Shown here piece by piece: positions 39,430-49,961 of a DNA stretch of 64,000 nucleotides. Origin of the DNA: Paraburkholderia domus (GTDB lineage Bacteria; Pseudomonadota; Gammaproteobacteria; Burkholderiales; Burkholderiaceae); NCBI RefSeq assembly GCF_905220705.1, contig NZ_CAJNAT010000001.1, forward strand, positions 1,054,001 through 1,118,000, written 5' to 3'. A program made the position numbers and the translations under genes. Position 1 is the stretch's first letter, and every line of letters begins with the position of its first letter. Under the pieces are notes generated by a model. The model searched no databases. It was not told where the DNA came from and worked only from the letters and a program-made list of their open reading frames with translations.

Positions 39430-39654
39430 TCACACCGCTTCCTTGCCGGTCCCCGCCGTTATCTGAAAGCCCCGCCCGGTCATGAGACCGGCGTCGTAGG
39501 CCGCTTCTAGCGCTCTCGCGAGGCTATCGACGCGCACGATGCGTAAATCGGCGCTCGCCTTGCCGCTCAGTTCGAACGTCGTGATGCCGAGCGCTTCATG
39601 CGCGATCGACAGCAACAAGTCCAAACGTGCGTCGTGTTCGATGGTGGTGTTCAT
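39430..39654 (-). CDS. DUF6900-like small protein
   Basis: A 74-residue protein. LDLLLSIAHEALGITTFELSGKASAD is followed by the amphipathic helix DSLARALEAAYDAGLMTG, quoted by its ends. This matches my memory of DUF6900 proteins, small acidic-helical proteins often found on plasmids and accessory regions. Function is unknown. GGAG 7 bases before the ATG supports the start. The upstream region holds a strong palindrome (39690-39710), implying regulated expression. Confidence 0.65.
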   Translation of the reverse strand: MNTTIEHDARLDLLLSIAHEALGITTFELSGKASADLRIVRVDSLARALEAAYDAGLMTGRGFQITAGTGKEAV

Positions 39655-39689
39655 GTTCGGCTCCTGACATGCGACATTGCACTTATCAG

Positions 39690-39714
39690 CTTAGGCAATA
39701 ATTGCCTAAGCAAT
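39690..39714. promoter_or_regulatory. Palindromic operator candidate upstream of the DUF6900 gene
   Basis: Arms CTTAGGCAAT (39690-39699) and ATTGCCTAAG (39701-39710) form a perfect 10-base inverted repeat around one A. ATTGC-CTAA-GCAAT (39701-39714) forms an overlapping second dyad. The form resembles MarR-type operators. It lies 36 bases before the gene, where it would cover the promoter. Confidence 0.5.
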
Positions 39715-39795
39715 ATGTGACGTTCCGCCGCATATTGAAGCTCTTCTCGAAATTGGCCCGCCCGACGTCAAAGGTGCGGGCGGCCACTATCCGCC

Positions 39796-41181
39796 TTACT
39801 GCCCTACGACTCGCGCGCCGCCATGCATCGCGGCACGCCGGCGCTTGAACACATAGCCGGCCCACATCACGACCAGCCATGCGGGCACGAGCCACACTGA
39901 GACCGACAGGCCCGGCGTCATCGCCAGAATCACGAGGATCAGCGCCATGAAAGCGAGACAGATCCAGTTGCTGACCGGAAACCAGAACGACTTGAACACG
40001 AGCGTTTCGCCTGCCGCCACCATCGCCTTGCGCGACTTCAGATGCGTCAGGCTGATCAGCGCCCAGTTCAACACCAGCGCGGCCACTACCAGCGCCATCA
40101 GTAAACCGAGCGCTTCAGCCGGAATCAGATAGTTGATGATCACGCAGGTAAACGTAGCGAGCGCCGACAAACCGATCGCCATATACGGCACGCCACGCCG
40201 GTCGACCTTCATCAGCGCACGCGGCGCGTTACCCTGTTCCGCGAGACCGTAGAGCATGCGGCTATTCGCATACACGCCGCTGTTGTACACCGACAGCGCC
40301 GCGGTCAGCACCACCACATTGAGAATGTTCGCGGTCAGCGTCGAGCCGATCTGCGAGAAGATCATCACGAACGGGCTGCCGCCGGCCGCCACCTGATTCC
40401 ACGGATACAACGAGAGCAGCACCGCCAGCGAGCAGATGTAGAAAATCAGAATCCGGTAGATCACCTGATTCACGGCCTTCGGAATGCTTTTCTGCGGGTC
40501 GGCCGCTTCAGCAGCCGTAATGCCGATCAACTCGAGGCCGCCGAACGAAAACATGATGACCGCGAGCATCATGAACAGGCCATGAAAACCGTGCGGGAAA
40601 AAGCCGCCGTCGGCCCAGAGATTGGTGATCGAGGCTTGCGGCCCACCATGGCCGCTGATCAGCAGATAGCCGCCGAACAGGATCATGCCGATCACCGCCA
40701 CCACCTTGATGATCGCAAACCAGAATTCGGTTTCGCCGTATGCTTTGACGTTGGCGAGATTAATCGCATTGATGATGGCGAAGCACACCAGCGCGGAGAC
40801 CCACGTGGGCACCCCCGGCCACCAGTAATGCACGTAGGTGCCGACTGCGGTCAGTTCGGCCATGCTCACGAGCACATACAGTACCCAGTAGTTCCAGCCG
40901 GACAGAAAGCCGGGGAAATCGCCCCAATACTTGTAGGCGAAGTGGCTGAACGAACCGGCAACCGGCTCCTGCGCGACCATTTCACCAAGCTGCCGCATGA
41001 TCATGAAGGCGATGATGCCGCCGATCGCGTAGCCGAGAATCATCGACGGGCCGGCTGCCTTCAACACGCTGGCGGAGCCGAGAAACAAGCCGGTGCCGAT
41101 CGCCCCGCCCAGCGCGATCAGCTGGATGTGACGATTCTTAAGCCCGCGCTTCAGGCCGTCTTGCTGCTGTGCACTATTCAA
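39796..41181 (-). CDS. aroP: Aromatic amino acid permease
   Basis: A 461-residue APC-superfamily inner-membrane symporter for phenylalanine, tyrosine and tryptophan. The chain follows E. coli AroP closely: LKRGLKNRHIQLIALGGAIG at the N terminus, IMRQLGEMVAQEPVAGSFSH, the WNYWVLYVLVSMAELTAVG helix, and FSFGGLELIGITAAEA. The likely initiation codon is TTG (41181) with GGGGCG about 7 bases upstream. No ATG fits, since the conserved N terminus begins a few residues later. It is divergent from the alpha/beta-hydrolase gene across 214 bases, where no further feature was seen. Confidence 0.88.
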   Translation of the reverse strand: MNSAQQQDGLKRGLKNRHIQLIALGGAIGTGLFLGSASVLKAAGPSMILGYAIGGIIAFMIMRQLGEMVAQEPVAGSFSHFAYKYWGDFPGFLSGWNYWVLYVLVSMAELTAVGTYVHYWWPGVPTWVSALVCFAIINAINLANVKAYGETEFWFAIIKVVAVIGMILFGGYLLISGHGGPQASITNLWADGGFFPHGFHGLFMMLAVIMFSFGGLELIGITAAEAADPQKSIPKAVNQVIYRILIFYICSLAVLLSLYPWNQVAAGGSPFVMIFSQIGSTLTANILNVVVLTAALSVYNSGVYANSRMLYGLAEQGNAPRALMKVDRRGVPYMAIGLSALATFTCVIINYLIPAEALGLLMALVVAALVLNWALISLTHLKSRKAMVAAGETLVFKSFWFPVSNWICLAFMALILVILAMTPGLSVSVWLVPAWLVVMWAGYVFKRRRAAMHGGARVVGQ

Positions 41182-41395
41182 AATTGCGCCCCAGTGTATG
41201 GATATCGATCACCCGATCGGACTTATGGTCCGCCCCGGCAGAACCTGAAATTTTACCGTGCCCGAAATTACCTCAATACTGGGAGCAACCCGCGCTTGGT
41301 TCTGCGCCGCACTTAACGGCAAGGATAGTGATTGTCACTGGCGTGGTGCTTCTGTATGTTGCCCTAGTCGAGGTATCCGCCTTCGGAGATTCAAC

Positions 41396-42349
41396 ATGTC
41401 GCCCAAACGTCTGCTTTGCGCCGCTGCTTTGTGTCTCTGCTTCGCCGGGGCGGGTGCCCTCGCGCAAACTGCGGCGCCTACGGCAGAACCCGCCGCCGAA
41501 CCAGCCGACATGCCGGGTATGGAGTCGAGCGCGCCTGAAGCGCCGCCCCCTCCACCCGCCGCACCGGCCGCAGTTCCCGCTCCCCCTACCGCCGCCCCCG
41601 CTGCACCCGCCGCCGCAAGAGCCCCCACACCATCCGCAGCGCCGATGACCGGCCCCGTACGCAATGTCGTGCTGGTTCATGGCGCGTTCGTCGACGGGTC
41701 GAGCTGGAACGGCGTCGTCGCGAAGTTGCAGCAGAAGGGTTATCACGTGAGTTCGGTGCAGAACCCGCTCACGTCGCTCGCCGATGATGTCGCGGCCACC
41801 CGCCGCGTCCTCGCGCGCCAGGATGGCCCGACCATCCTGGTGGGGCATTCATGGGGTGGTGTCGTGATCACCGAAGCCGGTGCGAACGCACCGAACGTCG
41901 CGGGTCTCGTTTACGTGGCGGCGATCGCGCCGGACCTGCATGAATCGACAATGGACCTGATGAAGCGCGCGGCGCCGATGCCCGCGAACCAAGGCATCAC
42001 AGCAGACCCGACGGGCTTTCTGTGGCTCGACCGCAGCAAGTATCACGCCGACTTCGCCGCCGACGTGCCCGAGAATCTGACGCGCGTGCTCTCCGCCGCG
42101 CAACAGCCGATCGCCGCCACGGCCTTCAGCGAAACGGTCAGCCACGTAGCGTGGAAAGAAAAGCCGTCGTGGTATGTATTGACGACCAAGGACCGCGCGG
42201 TATCGCCCGCGGTCGAAAAATTCATGGCCGACCGGATGGGGGCGAAGGTCATACCTATTGCATCGAGCCATCTTGCGCCGGTGTCGCATGCGGCCGCTGT
42301 TGCGGACGTGATCGATCGTGCAGCGCGGGAGTTGAGCCGGCAACAGTAG
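41396..42349 (+). CDS. Exported alpha/beta hydrolase with Pro/Ala linker
   Basis: A 317-residue protein with a signal peptide (MSPKRLLCAAALCLCFAGAGALA, cleavage near 23, given by position), a 60-residue Pro/Ala-rich linker (about 28-85), and an alpha/beta-hydrolase domain. VLVHGAFVDGSSW forms the oxyanion region, and the nucleophile serine is in VGHSWGGVV. The terminal histidine is in IASSHLAPVSH. It resembles salicylate-esterase-like or EstA-like small esterases. The linker suggests tethering to the envelope. GGAG sits 7 bases before the ATG. The substrate is unknown. Confidence 0.82.
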   Translation: MSPKRLLCAAALCLCFAGAGALAQTAAPTAEPAAEPADMPGMESSAPEAPPPPPAAPAAVPAPPTAAPAAPAAARAPTPSAAPMTGPVRNVVLVHGAFVDGSSWNGVVAKLQQKGYHVSSVQNPLTSLADDVAATRRVLARQDGPTILVGHSWGGVVITEAGANAPNVAGLVYVAAIAPDLHESTMDLMKRAAPMPANQGITADPTGFLWLDRSKYHADFAADVPENLTRVLSAAQQPIAATAFSETVSHVAWKEKPSWYVLTTKDRAVSPAVEKFMADRMGAKVIPIASSHLAPVSHAAAVADVIDRAARELSRQQ

Positions 42350-42372
42350 GCAGTGGCCGGCTCCAGCGCCCC

Positions 42373-43206
42373 TCAGCGCAACATGAACGACATCGCCGAT
42401 AGACAATTCAACATGCGCACCGCGTGTTCCGCCGACTCCGCGCTAAAGCGCAACGTAACGGCATCCACACGCGTGAGCGTCGGCCATTGGCAGAACAGAT
42501 CGGCAAGCGCGGTAGTTTGCACACGCAACTCGCACTCGACGGGCTTCGCGATAGCACGCGTGGCGTGCGGCGCATGACCCTTGTCGATTGAATGCCGCAC
42601 CACTTCGCGTGCGGCAGTTTCGATTGCATCGCGAGCGCTTGCCGGCGTTTGCGTGACGCCGCTTGCATGCCCCGTCGCGCTCTTGGTGACGACAAAACGC
42701 GCGCCGGGAAAACGTGGCGCGGTCTCCTCAGCGAACACATCGTCGCCGGATAAAAGCGCTACACGTGCGCCATATTCTTCCGCCAGGGCTCCATACAATC
42801 CTGCCTCGCCGACTTCGACACCGTTCATCAAGACGCGCGCGAACGCGAAGCTGTTGATCGTGTGCGAGAGAATGCCGAGCGTTTGCGACCTGGCGTGATA
42901 GCCGATCATGAACACCAGCGCCGCGCCGTATTCGAGGCCGGCCATCATGCCGAGTGTGCGCGGTTTGCCGAGCACGACCTGGGCACGCGCATCGAGCAGA
43001 TCGGGTAGCAGATTGCGGAACCCGCCGTGCGAATCGTTGACCCAGACATGCGTCGCACCACCTGCGAACGCGCCTTCAATCGCGGCGTTGGCCTCGAGTG
43101 TCATCCAGCGCCGCGCGGCTTCGTATTCGCCGTTGCCCGCACGCGTTTGCTCGGGATGGAACACGCCGGCTACGCCTTCGATGTCGGCGGAAATCAGGAC
43201 TTTCAT
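42373..43206 (-). CDS. dppA: D-aminopeptidase, M55 (DppA) family
   Basis: A 277-residue zinc aminopeptidase that hydrolyses peptides with N-terminal D-amino acids, such as D-Ala-D-Ala. The zinc ligands of the N-terminal [14 protein letters not shown] (D8, E10) and the VWVNDSHGG block (about 54-62) are present, as is the IGYHARSQTLGILSHT region. It is the last gene of the peptide-use operon. Its ATG shares one base with the stop of the upstream DmpA-like gene (TGATG), so translation is coupled. Confidence 0.92.
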   Translation of the reverse strand: MKVLISADIEGVAGVFHPEQTRAGNGEYEAARRWMTLEANAAIEGAFAGGATHVWVNDSHGGFRNLLPDLLDARAQVVLGKPRTLGMMAGLEYGAALVFMIGYHARSQTLGILSHTINSFAFARVLMNGVEVGEAGLYGALAEEYGARVALLSGDDVFAEETAPRFPGARFVVTKSATGHASGVTQTPASARDAIETAAREVVRHSIDKGHAPHATRAIAKPVECELRVQTTALADLFCQWPTLTRVDAVTLRFSAESAEHAVRMLNCLSAMSFMLR

Positions 43207-44333
43207 CAGGAAGATTGCTTGAGAAGTTGAGCGAGGTCGGGCGCTGTGTCGTGCAGCGATAGGCGACGATGGTTGTCACGGCCCGTCACCGACGTGGCAC
43301 GCCACAGCGCATCGACGATCGCTTGCTCGACGCTGTCCGCGCAGGCACGGAAGAGCGGATCGAGGCGCGCATCGGCGAGCACGGGCGGCAGCGCGACAAA
43401 GTCGGATTCGTGTGGCACGGTGTAGGCCGTCGAAAACGCCAACGCGATGTCGCCGCTGCCGTGCCCGTACACCGAGCCGGTTCGTGCGAGACCGGCCGCG
43501 GCGCGCAGCGACAGCCGCTTGAGTTGGCGAGCGTCGAGTGGCGCATCAGTGGCGACGATCATGATGATCGAACCTTGCTCGGGTTTCGAGGCTGTCGCCT
43601 GGATCGCCGAATTCGCTGATGTTGCCACGGCCGCCGAGCCAGCTGCGACAGATTTGGCTGCGCGTCCGGCCAGCACGCGGCCGAGCGGCGCGCCGTCGAT
43701 CGTCAGCATCGGCAGGCGGCCGAAGTTCGCGAGCACCAGTGCGCCGACCGTATAGCTCCGCCCTGCTACGTCAATGACGCGCGATGCGTTGCCGATTCCG
43801 CCCTTCAGATCGAAGCAGGACATGCCACGGCCAGCGCCAACCGAACCGCTCGCGACGTCAACGCTTGCCGCGTCGCATGCATCGTTATAGTGCTGTTCGC
43901 TTACCGCTAAAGCCTGAATGTCGTTCAGGTATCCGTCATTACATTCGAACACCAGCGGATTGACAGTCGACCACTCGCGTCCGATTTGCGGATTGGCGCG
44001 AATTGCAGCGCGAATCTGCGCTTGAGCGACCGCAGCAACACCGAACGTATTGGTCAACGCAATCGGCGTTTCCAGCACGCCGAGTTCTTCGACTTGCACG
44101 AGCCCGATGCTTTTGCCAAATCCGTTGATCACAGAAGCAGCCGCGGGCACCTTCGCGATAAAAGGATCGCCAGGATGCGGACGGATCACGCTCACGCCGG
44201 TTTGCACTGCGCCTTCATCCAGCGTGCAATGCCCTACGGTCACGCCTTCGATGTCGGCAAGCGTCCCTCGCGGGCCACTTGGCAACACCCCGATATGCGG
44301 CGCCTTCTCACCGGCAGTTTCGGTCAACCTCAT
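43206..44333 (-). CDS. P1-family (DmpA-like, S58) aminopeptidase
   Basis: A 375-residue self-processing aminopeptidase. The family cleaves itself at a Gly-Ser bond, and the new N-terminal serine is the nucleophile. Here [13 protein letters not shown] (G254-S255) matches the site (DmpA Ser250). Other conserved blocks are [12 protein letters not shown] (about 27-38), [12 protein letters not shown] and [11 protein letters not shown]. DmpA members act on L- or D-amino acid amides and beta-peptides. Start 44333 overlaps the gsiD stop by four bases. The frame continues upstream inside gsiD but is a shadow there. Confidence 0.9.
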   Translation of the reverse strand: MRLTETAGEKAPHIGVLPSGPRGTLADIEGVTVGHCTLDEGAVQTGVSVIRPHPGDPFIAKVPAAASVINGFGKSIGLVQVEELGVLETPIALTNTFGVAAVAQAQIRAAIRANPQIGREWSTVNPLVFECNDGYLNDIQALAVSEQHYNDACDAASVDVASGSVGAGRGMSCFDLKGGIGNASRVIDVAGRSYTVGALVLANFGRLPMLTIDGAPLGRVLAGRAAKSVAAGSAAVATSANSAIQATASKPEQGSIIMIVATDAPLDARQLKRLSLRAAAGLARTGSVYGHGSGDIALAFSTAYTVPHESDFVALPPVLADARLDPLFRACADSVEQAIVDALWRATSVTGRDNHRRLSLHDTAPDLAQLLKQSS

Positions 44334-45235
44334 GGCCGGTCGAGCTTCGGATCGAGCGCATCGCGCAAACCGTCGCCGAGCAGATTGAACGCCAGCACGG
44401 TGAGGAAAATCGCCAGACTCGGAAACAGCGCGATATGTGGCGCGGTAACCATATCGGCGCGCGCTTCGTTGAGCATCGCGCCCCACTCCGGCATCGGCGG
44501 TTGCGCACCGAGTCCGAGAAACGACAAGCTTGCCGCCGTGATGATCGAAGTACCGATTCGCATCGTGAAGTACACCACAATCGATGAAATCGTCCCCGGC
44601 AGAATATGCCTCACGATGATGGTCCAGTCCGATGCACCGATGCTGCGCGCCGCTTCGATATACGTGAGTTGCTTGAGCATCAGCGTATTGCCGCGCACGA
44701 GCCGCGCAAACGCCGGGATGCTGAAAATCGCCACCGCACAGATCACATTGATCATGCCATTGCCGAGAATCGCAACCACACCGATCGCCAGCAGAATGCC
44801 GGGAAACGCGAACAGCACATCGGCGACACGCATGGTGATGCGGTCCCACCAGCCTTCGTAATAACCGGCCAGCAAGCCGAAGAATGTGCCGATCACCGCG
44901 CCGATCGCCACCGACAGGAAACCGGCCTCAAGCGAAATACGCGAACCCGCCAGAATGCGGCTGAAAATATCGCGGCCCAGCGAATCGACGCCGAACCAAT
45001 GCGCGGCCGAGGGCCCCGCGTTCAGCGCGTCATAGTCGAAGAAATTCTCGGGGTCGTACGGCACGATATGCGGCGCTAGAATCGCGACCGCGACCAGCAG
45101 CAGCACGAAAATACCGGCGCCGAGCGCCACATGCTGCTTACGGAATTTGCGCCAGAATTCACTCCACGGCGTGCGGATCGCGCTTTCTACGAGGGCGGCC
45201 TTGGCCGCATTCGCCTCGGTGACTGAGATGCTCAT
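44330..45235 (-). CDS. gsiD: Glutathione/peptide ABC transporter permease GsiD
   Basis: A 301-residue inner-membrane permease of the DppC type. Six hydrophobic segments are visible, and an N-terminal [11 protein letters not shown] leads into helix 1. The EAA loop [20 protein letters not shown] contacts the ATPase, and the [15 protein letters not shown] block is typical of GsiD/DppC. It pairs with GsiC. ATG at 45235 has GAGG 6 bases upstream. It starts 8 bases after the gsiC stop. The C terminus ends [12 protein letters not shown] as in the family. Confidence 0.93.
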   Translation of the reverse strand: MSISVTEANAAKAALVESAIRTPWSEFWRKFRKQHVALGAGIFVLLLVAVAILAPHIVPYDPENFFDYDALNAGPSAAHWFGVDSLGRDIFSRILAGSRISLEAGFLSVAIGAVIGTFFGLLAGYYEGWWDRITMRVADVLFAFPGILLAIGVVAILGNGMINVICAVAIFSIPAFARLVRGNTLMLKQLTYIEAARSIGASDWTIIVRHILPGTISSIVVYFTMRIGTSIITAASLSFLGLGAQPPMPEWGAMLNEARADMVTAPHIALFPSLAIFLTVLAFNLLGDGLRDALDPKLDRP

Positions 45236-45242
45236 GCGGGCC

Positions 45243-46163
45243 TCACTTGAAACGGATGGTCGGGTTGATGACGGCGTACAGCACGTCCACAACCAGGTTG
45301 ATAATGATGAACTCAAGCGAGAACAACAGCACTTCGGCCTGAATCACGGGATAGTCGCGCATCGCCACGGCATCCACCAGCAGGCGTCCGAGACCCGGCC
45401 AGTTGAATACCACTTCGACCACGATCGAGCCGCCCAGCAGAAAGCCGAATTGCAGCCCCATCATCGTGATGACGGGAATCATTGCGTTGCGCAGGCAGTG
45501 TTTGACGATCACGAGCCGTTCGGGCACACCCTTGGCGCGCGCGGTGCGCACGAAATCTTCATTCATCACTTCGACGAACGAGGCACGGGTGAAGCGCGCC
45601 ATCACCGCCGCCACCGCCGCGCCGAGCGTGAGCGACGGCAGTACGTAGCTCTTCCAGGAACCGTCGCCGACAATCGGCAACCAGCCGAGCTTCACCGAAA
45701 AAATCTCCATCAGCAGCATGCCGAGCGCGAACGCGGGAAACGAAATACCCGACACCGCGAGCGTCATGCCGAGCCGGTCCGGCCAGCGATTGCGCCACAC
45801 GGCTGAGACGATGCCGATACCCATGCCGAGCACCACCGCCCACACCATGCTCGCGAGCGTAAGCAGCAGCGTCGGCATGAAGCGCTCGCCAATTTCCTGA
45901 CTGACCGGCCGCTTGCTGCGCGTGGACGTGCCGAAGTCGCCATGCGCGATCTTCACGAAGAAGTTGGCGAATTGCTGCGGCATCGGCTTGTCGAGACCGA
46001 GATCGGCTCGCACCAGCGCAACGGTCGCTTCGTCCGCTTCGGGACCGGCCGCGAGGCGCGCCGGATCGCCGGGCAACAGATGCACGAACAGGAACACCAG
46101 CACGGCGACGATGAAGAGCGTCGGCAGCAGGCCAAAGATACGTTTGACGAGGAAGTTCAGCAT
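45243..46163 (-). CDS. gsiC: Glutathione/peptide ABC transporter permease GsiC
   Basis: A 306-residue DppB-type permease. The start [20 protein letters not shown], the [18 protein letters not shown] loop, [20 protein letters not shown] and the EAA-like [20 protein letters not shown] closely follow E. coli Gsi[20 protein letters not shown] completes the pore region. ATG at 46163 matches the E. coli start; an ATG three codons earlier is possible. It lies about 110 bases after gsiB. Confidence 0.95.
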   Translation of the reverse strand: MLNFLVKRIFGLLPTLFIVAVLVFLFVHLLPGDPARLAAGPEADEATVALVRADLGLDKPMPQQFANFFVKIAHGDFGTSTRSKRPVSQEIGERFMPTLLLTLASMVWAVVLGMGIGIVSAVWRNRWPDRLGMTLAVSGISFPAFALGMLLMEIFSVKLGWLPIVGDGSWKSYVLPSLTLGAAVAAVMARFTRASFVEVMNEDFVRTARAKGVPERLVIVKHCLRNAMIPVITMMGLQFGFLLGGSIVVEVVFNWPGLGRLLVDAVAMRDYPVIQAEVLLFSLEFIIINLVVDVLYAVINPTIRFK

Positions 46164-46271
46164 GAAACCCAATCCGGCAATGATGCGGGTAACGAGAGAT
46201 CTCTCAGAGCAGTACGCGACCGTCCGGCTCGTGCATTCGTGAAGAACACGCCGCGCCGGACGGTCAGCTCA

Positions 46272-47834
46272 TCACTTGATCGCAATCTCGTCGAAATTGA
46301 ACGAGCCGTCCGGCGCAACATACGCGCCCGACAAACGCTTGCTGCGCGCATACACAACCTTTTCCTTAACGAGGAAGATCCACGGCGCGTCGGCCCAGAT
46401 GCGTTTTTGCGCGTCGGTGTAAAGCTCCGCCTTCTTTGCTCGGTCGGTGGTTTCGAGCGCCTGCTTCAGATCGCTGTCAACGGTGTCGTTCTTGTAGTAC
46501 GCGGTGTTGACCATCTTCGGCGGGAACGAGACCGATCCGAGCAGCGGCGTAATCGCCCAGTCCGCTTCACCCGTCGACGACGACCAGCCCGCGTAGTACA
46601 TCCGCACGGGTGCGGTCGCCGGGTCCTGCGCGCTTTCCACCTTCGCGACACGTTGACCCGCTTCGAGTGCTTCGACCTGCGCCTTGATGCCGACTTGCGC
46701 CAACTGCTGCTGCACGAACTGAATCACCTTCTGCGCGGTCGAGTAGTTATACGCGGACCACAATGTCGTTTCGAAACCGTTCGGATAACCCGCTTCCTTC
46801 AGCAGCTCACGCGCCTTCGCCGGATCGTACGGCCACGGGCCGAGCTTCACTGCGTAATCGACACCTTGCGGCACCACGCCATCAGCCGGCGTCGCATAAC
46901 CGGCGAATGCAACCTTTGTCAGCGCGTCCTTGTTGACCGCGTAGTTCAGCGCTTCACGCACCTTCGGGTTGTCGAACGGCTTCTGGTTGACGTTCAGGCT
47001 GATATAGCGCTGGATGATCGACGGCGACGCGATCAAATCGACCTTCGGGCTCGACTGCAATTGCGCGGCCTGTTCGAACGGCACCTGGAACGCGAAGTCC
47101 GCTTCGCCAGTGCGCATCAACGCAGCGCGCGTGTTGTTGTCGACCACCGGCTTCCAGTCGATTGCATCGACCTTCGGATAACCCTTCTTCCAGTAGCCGG
47201 CGAATTTCTTCACCGTCAGGTCGCCTGCCGGGTCCCACTTCACCAGTTCGAACGGGCCTGTGCCGACCGGATGGAACGCGATGTCCTTGCCGTACTTCTT
47301 CAGCGCGTCGGGCGAAATCATGACCGCCGACGGATGCGCCAGCACGTTGACGAACGCCGAGAACGGCGCCTTCAGGGTGATCTTCACCGTGTACGGATCG
47401 ACCACTTCGGTCTTCTCGATGCGGTTGAACATGTTGTAGCGCTTGAGCTTGTTCGCCGGATCGGTCACGCGGTCGAAGTTCGCTTTGACTGCAGCGGCGT
47501 TGAAGTCAGTGCCGTCCTGGAACTTCACGCCGTGGCGCAGCTTGAATGTGTAGACCTTGGCATCCGGACTCGCTTCGTAGCTATCGGCCAGCACGTTGAC
47601 CAGTTTCATGTCCTTGTCGAAACCGAACAGGCCTTGATAGAACGACTTGGCAACGGCTTGCGACAGCGTGTCGTTCGCGTCGTACGGATCGAGCGTAGTG
47701 AAGGTCGACGCAACGGCCATCACCGCCGTCGTATCAGCGTGCGCCACATTGCCCGCGAGCATCGCGAACACCACCGCGCCGCCGCTGACCAGCGCGCGCA
47801 AACGAAACGGAGAAGACGGGACCAGCAGGTTCAT
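46272..47834 (-). CDS. gsiB: Glutathione/peptide-binding periplasmic protein GsiB
   Basis: A 520-residue solute-binding protein (SBP family 5). It has a signal peptide ([21 protein letters not shown], cleavage near 33, by position) and a mature start [19 protein letters not shown]. The [28 protein letters not shown] block is the family-5 signature. It delivers glutathione or short peptides to GsiCD. It is separated from gsiA by 117 bases in which nothing else was seen. The ATG has a GGAG-like AGCCAACC, a weak site. Confidence 0.93.
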   Translation of the reverse strand: MNLLVPSSPFRLRALVSGGAVVFAMLAGNVAHADTTAVMAVASTFTTLDPYDANDTLSQAVAKSFYQGLFGFDKDMKLVNVLADSYEASPDAKVYTFKLRHGVKFQDGTDFNAAAVKANFDRVTDPANKLKRYNMFNRIEKTEVVDPYTVKITLKAPFSAFVNVLAHPSAVMISPDALKKYGKDIAFHPVGTGPFELVKWDPAGDLTVKKFAGYWKKGYPKVDAIDWKPVVDNNTRAALMRTGEADFAFQVPFEQAAQLQSSPKVDLIASPSIIQRYISLNVNQKPFDNPKVREALNYAVNKDALTKVAFAGYATPADGVVPQGVDYAVKLGPWPYDPAKARELLKEAGYPNGFETTLWSAYNYSTAQKVIQFVQQQLAQVGIKAQVEALEAGQRVAKVESAQDPATAPVRMYYAGWSSSTGEADWAITPLLGSVSFPPKMVNTAYYKNDTVDSDLKQALETTDRAKKAELYTDAQKRIWADAPWIFLVKEKVVYARSKRLSGAYVAPDGSFNFDEIAIK

Positions 47835-47951
47835 GAGGTTGGCTCCAGACTGCGAAGTGAAACAGGGTTATGTGCTGCGAGAGAAAATGGCTTTGCTTCA
47901 GGTTTGGCGCTTCGTTCAGGTCTGCGCTCGGGTCTATGTTCGCGTCTAGTT

Positions 47952-49874
47952 CTAGTAAGCGCCGCCGACCCGATGCTGAGCCACGAAATGATCCGGTCCA
48001 ACCGCGACCAGTGGCGCCACGATCGGTTGGTCGTTCAGTCCGCGGATCGGGCTCGGAATCTCATCGGCGGCGAGCATGCGTTTCGCGTGACGGCGTGCCG
48101 GATCGGCGACCGGCACCGCGCCCATCAGCTTCTTCGTGTACGGGTGCTGCGGCGCTTCGAATACCGCGCGGCGCGGACCGATCTCGACGATCTGGCCGAG
48201 ATACATCACCGCCACGCGATGACTGACACGCTCCACCACCGCCATGTCGTGCGAAATGAACAGATACGCGACACCGAGCTCGCGTTGCAGGTCGAGCATC
48301 AGGTTAACGATCTGCGCCTGCACGGAAACGTCCAGTGCGGAGACGGATTCGTCGGCGATCACGACTTTCGGATTCAATGCCAGAGCACGCGCAATCGCAA
48401 TGCGTTGCCGCTGTCCGCCCGAAAATTCGTGCGGATAGCGCCGTGCGGCTTCGGGCGGCAAGCCGACCTTTTCGAGCAGCCACGCAACGCGTGCTTGCGC
48501 CTCCGCGCCTTGAGCAACGCCATGCACGAGCAGCGGCTCCATGATCGAGAAGCCGACCGTCAAACGCGGGTTCAGCGATGCGAACGGGTCCTGGAAAATA
48601 AACTGGATATCGCGGCGCAGCGCTTGCAACGCAGGGCCTGTGAGCGAGCTGATTTCCTTGCCGTCGAATTCGATCGAGCCGCTCTGGCTTTCGACCAGAC
48701 GCAGCAGCGAACGGCCTGTCGTCGATTTACCGCAACCCGATTCGCCGACCAGTGCCAGTGTTTCACCCGGGCGCAGATCGAAGCTGACTTTCTCGACCGC
48801 GTGCACGCGGCCCGTCAAGCGTCCGAACACACCGCTCTTGACTGGAAAGCGCGTGACCAGGTCACGCACCCGCAAAATCGGCGGCGTGCTGTCGTGAATC
48901 AGCGGTTGTGTTTCTTTCGCTACAGCGGCCGCGGGACGAACGGGCTCGTCGGTGCCGGTGAGCGCCGCCTGCTCGACGGTCAGAATCGGAAACTTGGCAG
49001 GCAGATCGGTGCCCTGCATCGCGCCAAGGCGCGGAACCGCGGCAAGCAACGCCTTCGTATAAGGATGCGATGGCGCGGCGAACAGCACATCCGACGCCCC
49101 CTCTTCCACTTTCTCGCCGCGATACATCACCAATACGCGATCGGCCACCTCGGCGACCACACCCATGTCGTGCGTGATGAAGATCACGCCCATGTTCATC
49201 TCGTCCTGCAGGCCGCGAATCAATTGCAGGATCTGCGCCTGGATCGTCACGTCGAGCGCGGTAGTAGGTTCGTCGGCGATCAACAGTGCGGGCTTGCACG
49301 ACAGCGCCATCGCGATCATCACGCGTTGGCGCATGCCGCCGGATAGCTGATGCGGAAAACGGGCGGCCACCCGGCGCGCTTCGGGAATGCGCACGAGTTC
49401 GAGCAGACGCAGCGTTTCGGCGTGCGCGGCAGAACGGCTCTTCCCTTGATGCAAGGCAATTGCTTCGCTGATCTGATCGCCGACCGTGAATACCGGATTG
49501 AGCGAGGTCATCGGTTCCTGGAAGATCATCGCGATGTCGGCGCCGCGAATCGAACGCATCGCGCCGGACGACGCTTTCGCGAGGTCGAGCACGCTGCCGT
49601 CGCGGCGCCGGAAGGCGATGCTGCCGCCGGCAAGGCGCCCACCGCCATGCTCGATCAGCCGCATCAATGCAAGCGATGTCACCGATTTTCCCGAACCCGA
49701 TTCGCCGACGATCGCCAGCGTTTCGCCTCGCTCGACCGTCAGCGAGAGATTGCGCACCGCGTTGAAGGTCTTGTCGCCGTTGCGAAATGCGACCGACAGA
49801 TCGTCGACCGCAAGCACGCGTTGCGGCGGCAAGGTTTCGATAAGCGGGCGAGCGGTGTGCAATGAAGTCGGCAC
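47952..49874 (-). CDS. gsiA: Dual-domain ABC ATPase GsiA
   Basis: A fused ATPase of about 640 residues powering GsiBCD import. Each half has a Walker A ([16 protein letters not shown]), a signature ([18 protein letters not shown]) and a Walker B ([24 protein letters not shown]). The C-terminal oligopeptide-transporter extension ([18 protein letters not shown]) is present. The GTG at 49874, 7 bases after AAAGGA, is preferred over an upstream TTG at 49931, giving a length close to E. coli GsiA (623). It follows iaaA by about 90 bases. Confidence 0.93.
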   Translation of the reverse strand: MPTSLHTARPLIETLPPQRVLAVDDLSVAFRNGDKTFNAVRNLSLTVERGETLAIVGESGSGKSVTSLALMRLIEHGGGRLAGGSIAFRRRDGSVLDLAKASSGAMRSIRGADIAMIFQEPMTSLNPVFTVGDQISEAIALHQGKSRSAAHAETLRLLELVRIPEARRVAARFPHQLSGGMRQRVMIAMALSCKPALLIADEPTTALDVTIQAQILQLIRGLQDEMNMGVIFITHDMGVVAEVADRVLVMYRGEKVEEGASDVLFAAPSHPYTKALLAAVPRLGAMQGTDLPAKFPILTVEQAALTGTDEPVRPAAAVAKETQPLIHDSTPPILRVRDLVTRFPVKSGVFGRLTGRVHAVEKVSFDLRPGETLALVGESGCGKSTTGRSLLRLVESQSGSIEFDGKEISSLTGPALQALRRDIQFIFQDPFASLNPRLTVGFSIMEPLLVHGVAQGAEAQARVAWLLEKVGLPPEAARRYPHEFSGGQRQRIAIARALALNPKVVIADESVSALDVSVQAQIVNLMLDLQRELGVAYLFISHDMAVVERVSHRVAVMYLGQIVEIGPRRAVFEAPQHPYTKKLMGAVPVADPARRHAKRMLAADEIPSPIRGLNDQPIVAPLVAVGPDHFVAQHRVGGAY

Positions 49875-49961
49875 GATGGTTCCTTTGGATTCGGACGCGG
49901 CTAACAGTGGTTCAAGCGAAAGTTCTAGCAACAGTTCAGACGAAGGCGCAGCGCGACAGCA

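Noticed and set aside
45942..49346. A 1134-codon open frame on the plus strand across gsiC, gsiB and gsiA
   Set aside because: It runs antisense to three well-conserved transporter genes, has a composition dominated by Arg, His and Asp, and contains no recognisable domain. Long antisense frames are expected in high-GC DNA.
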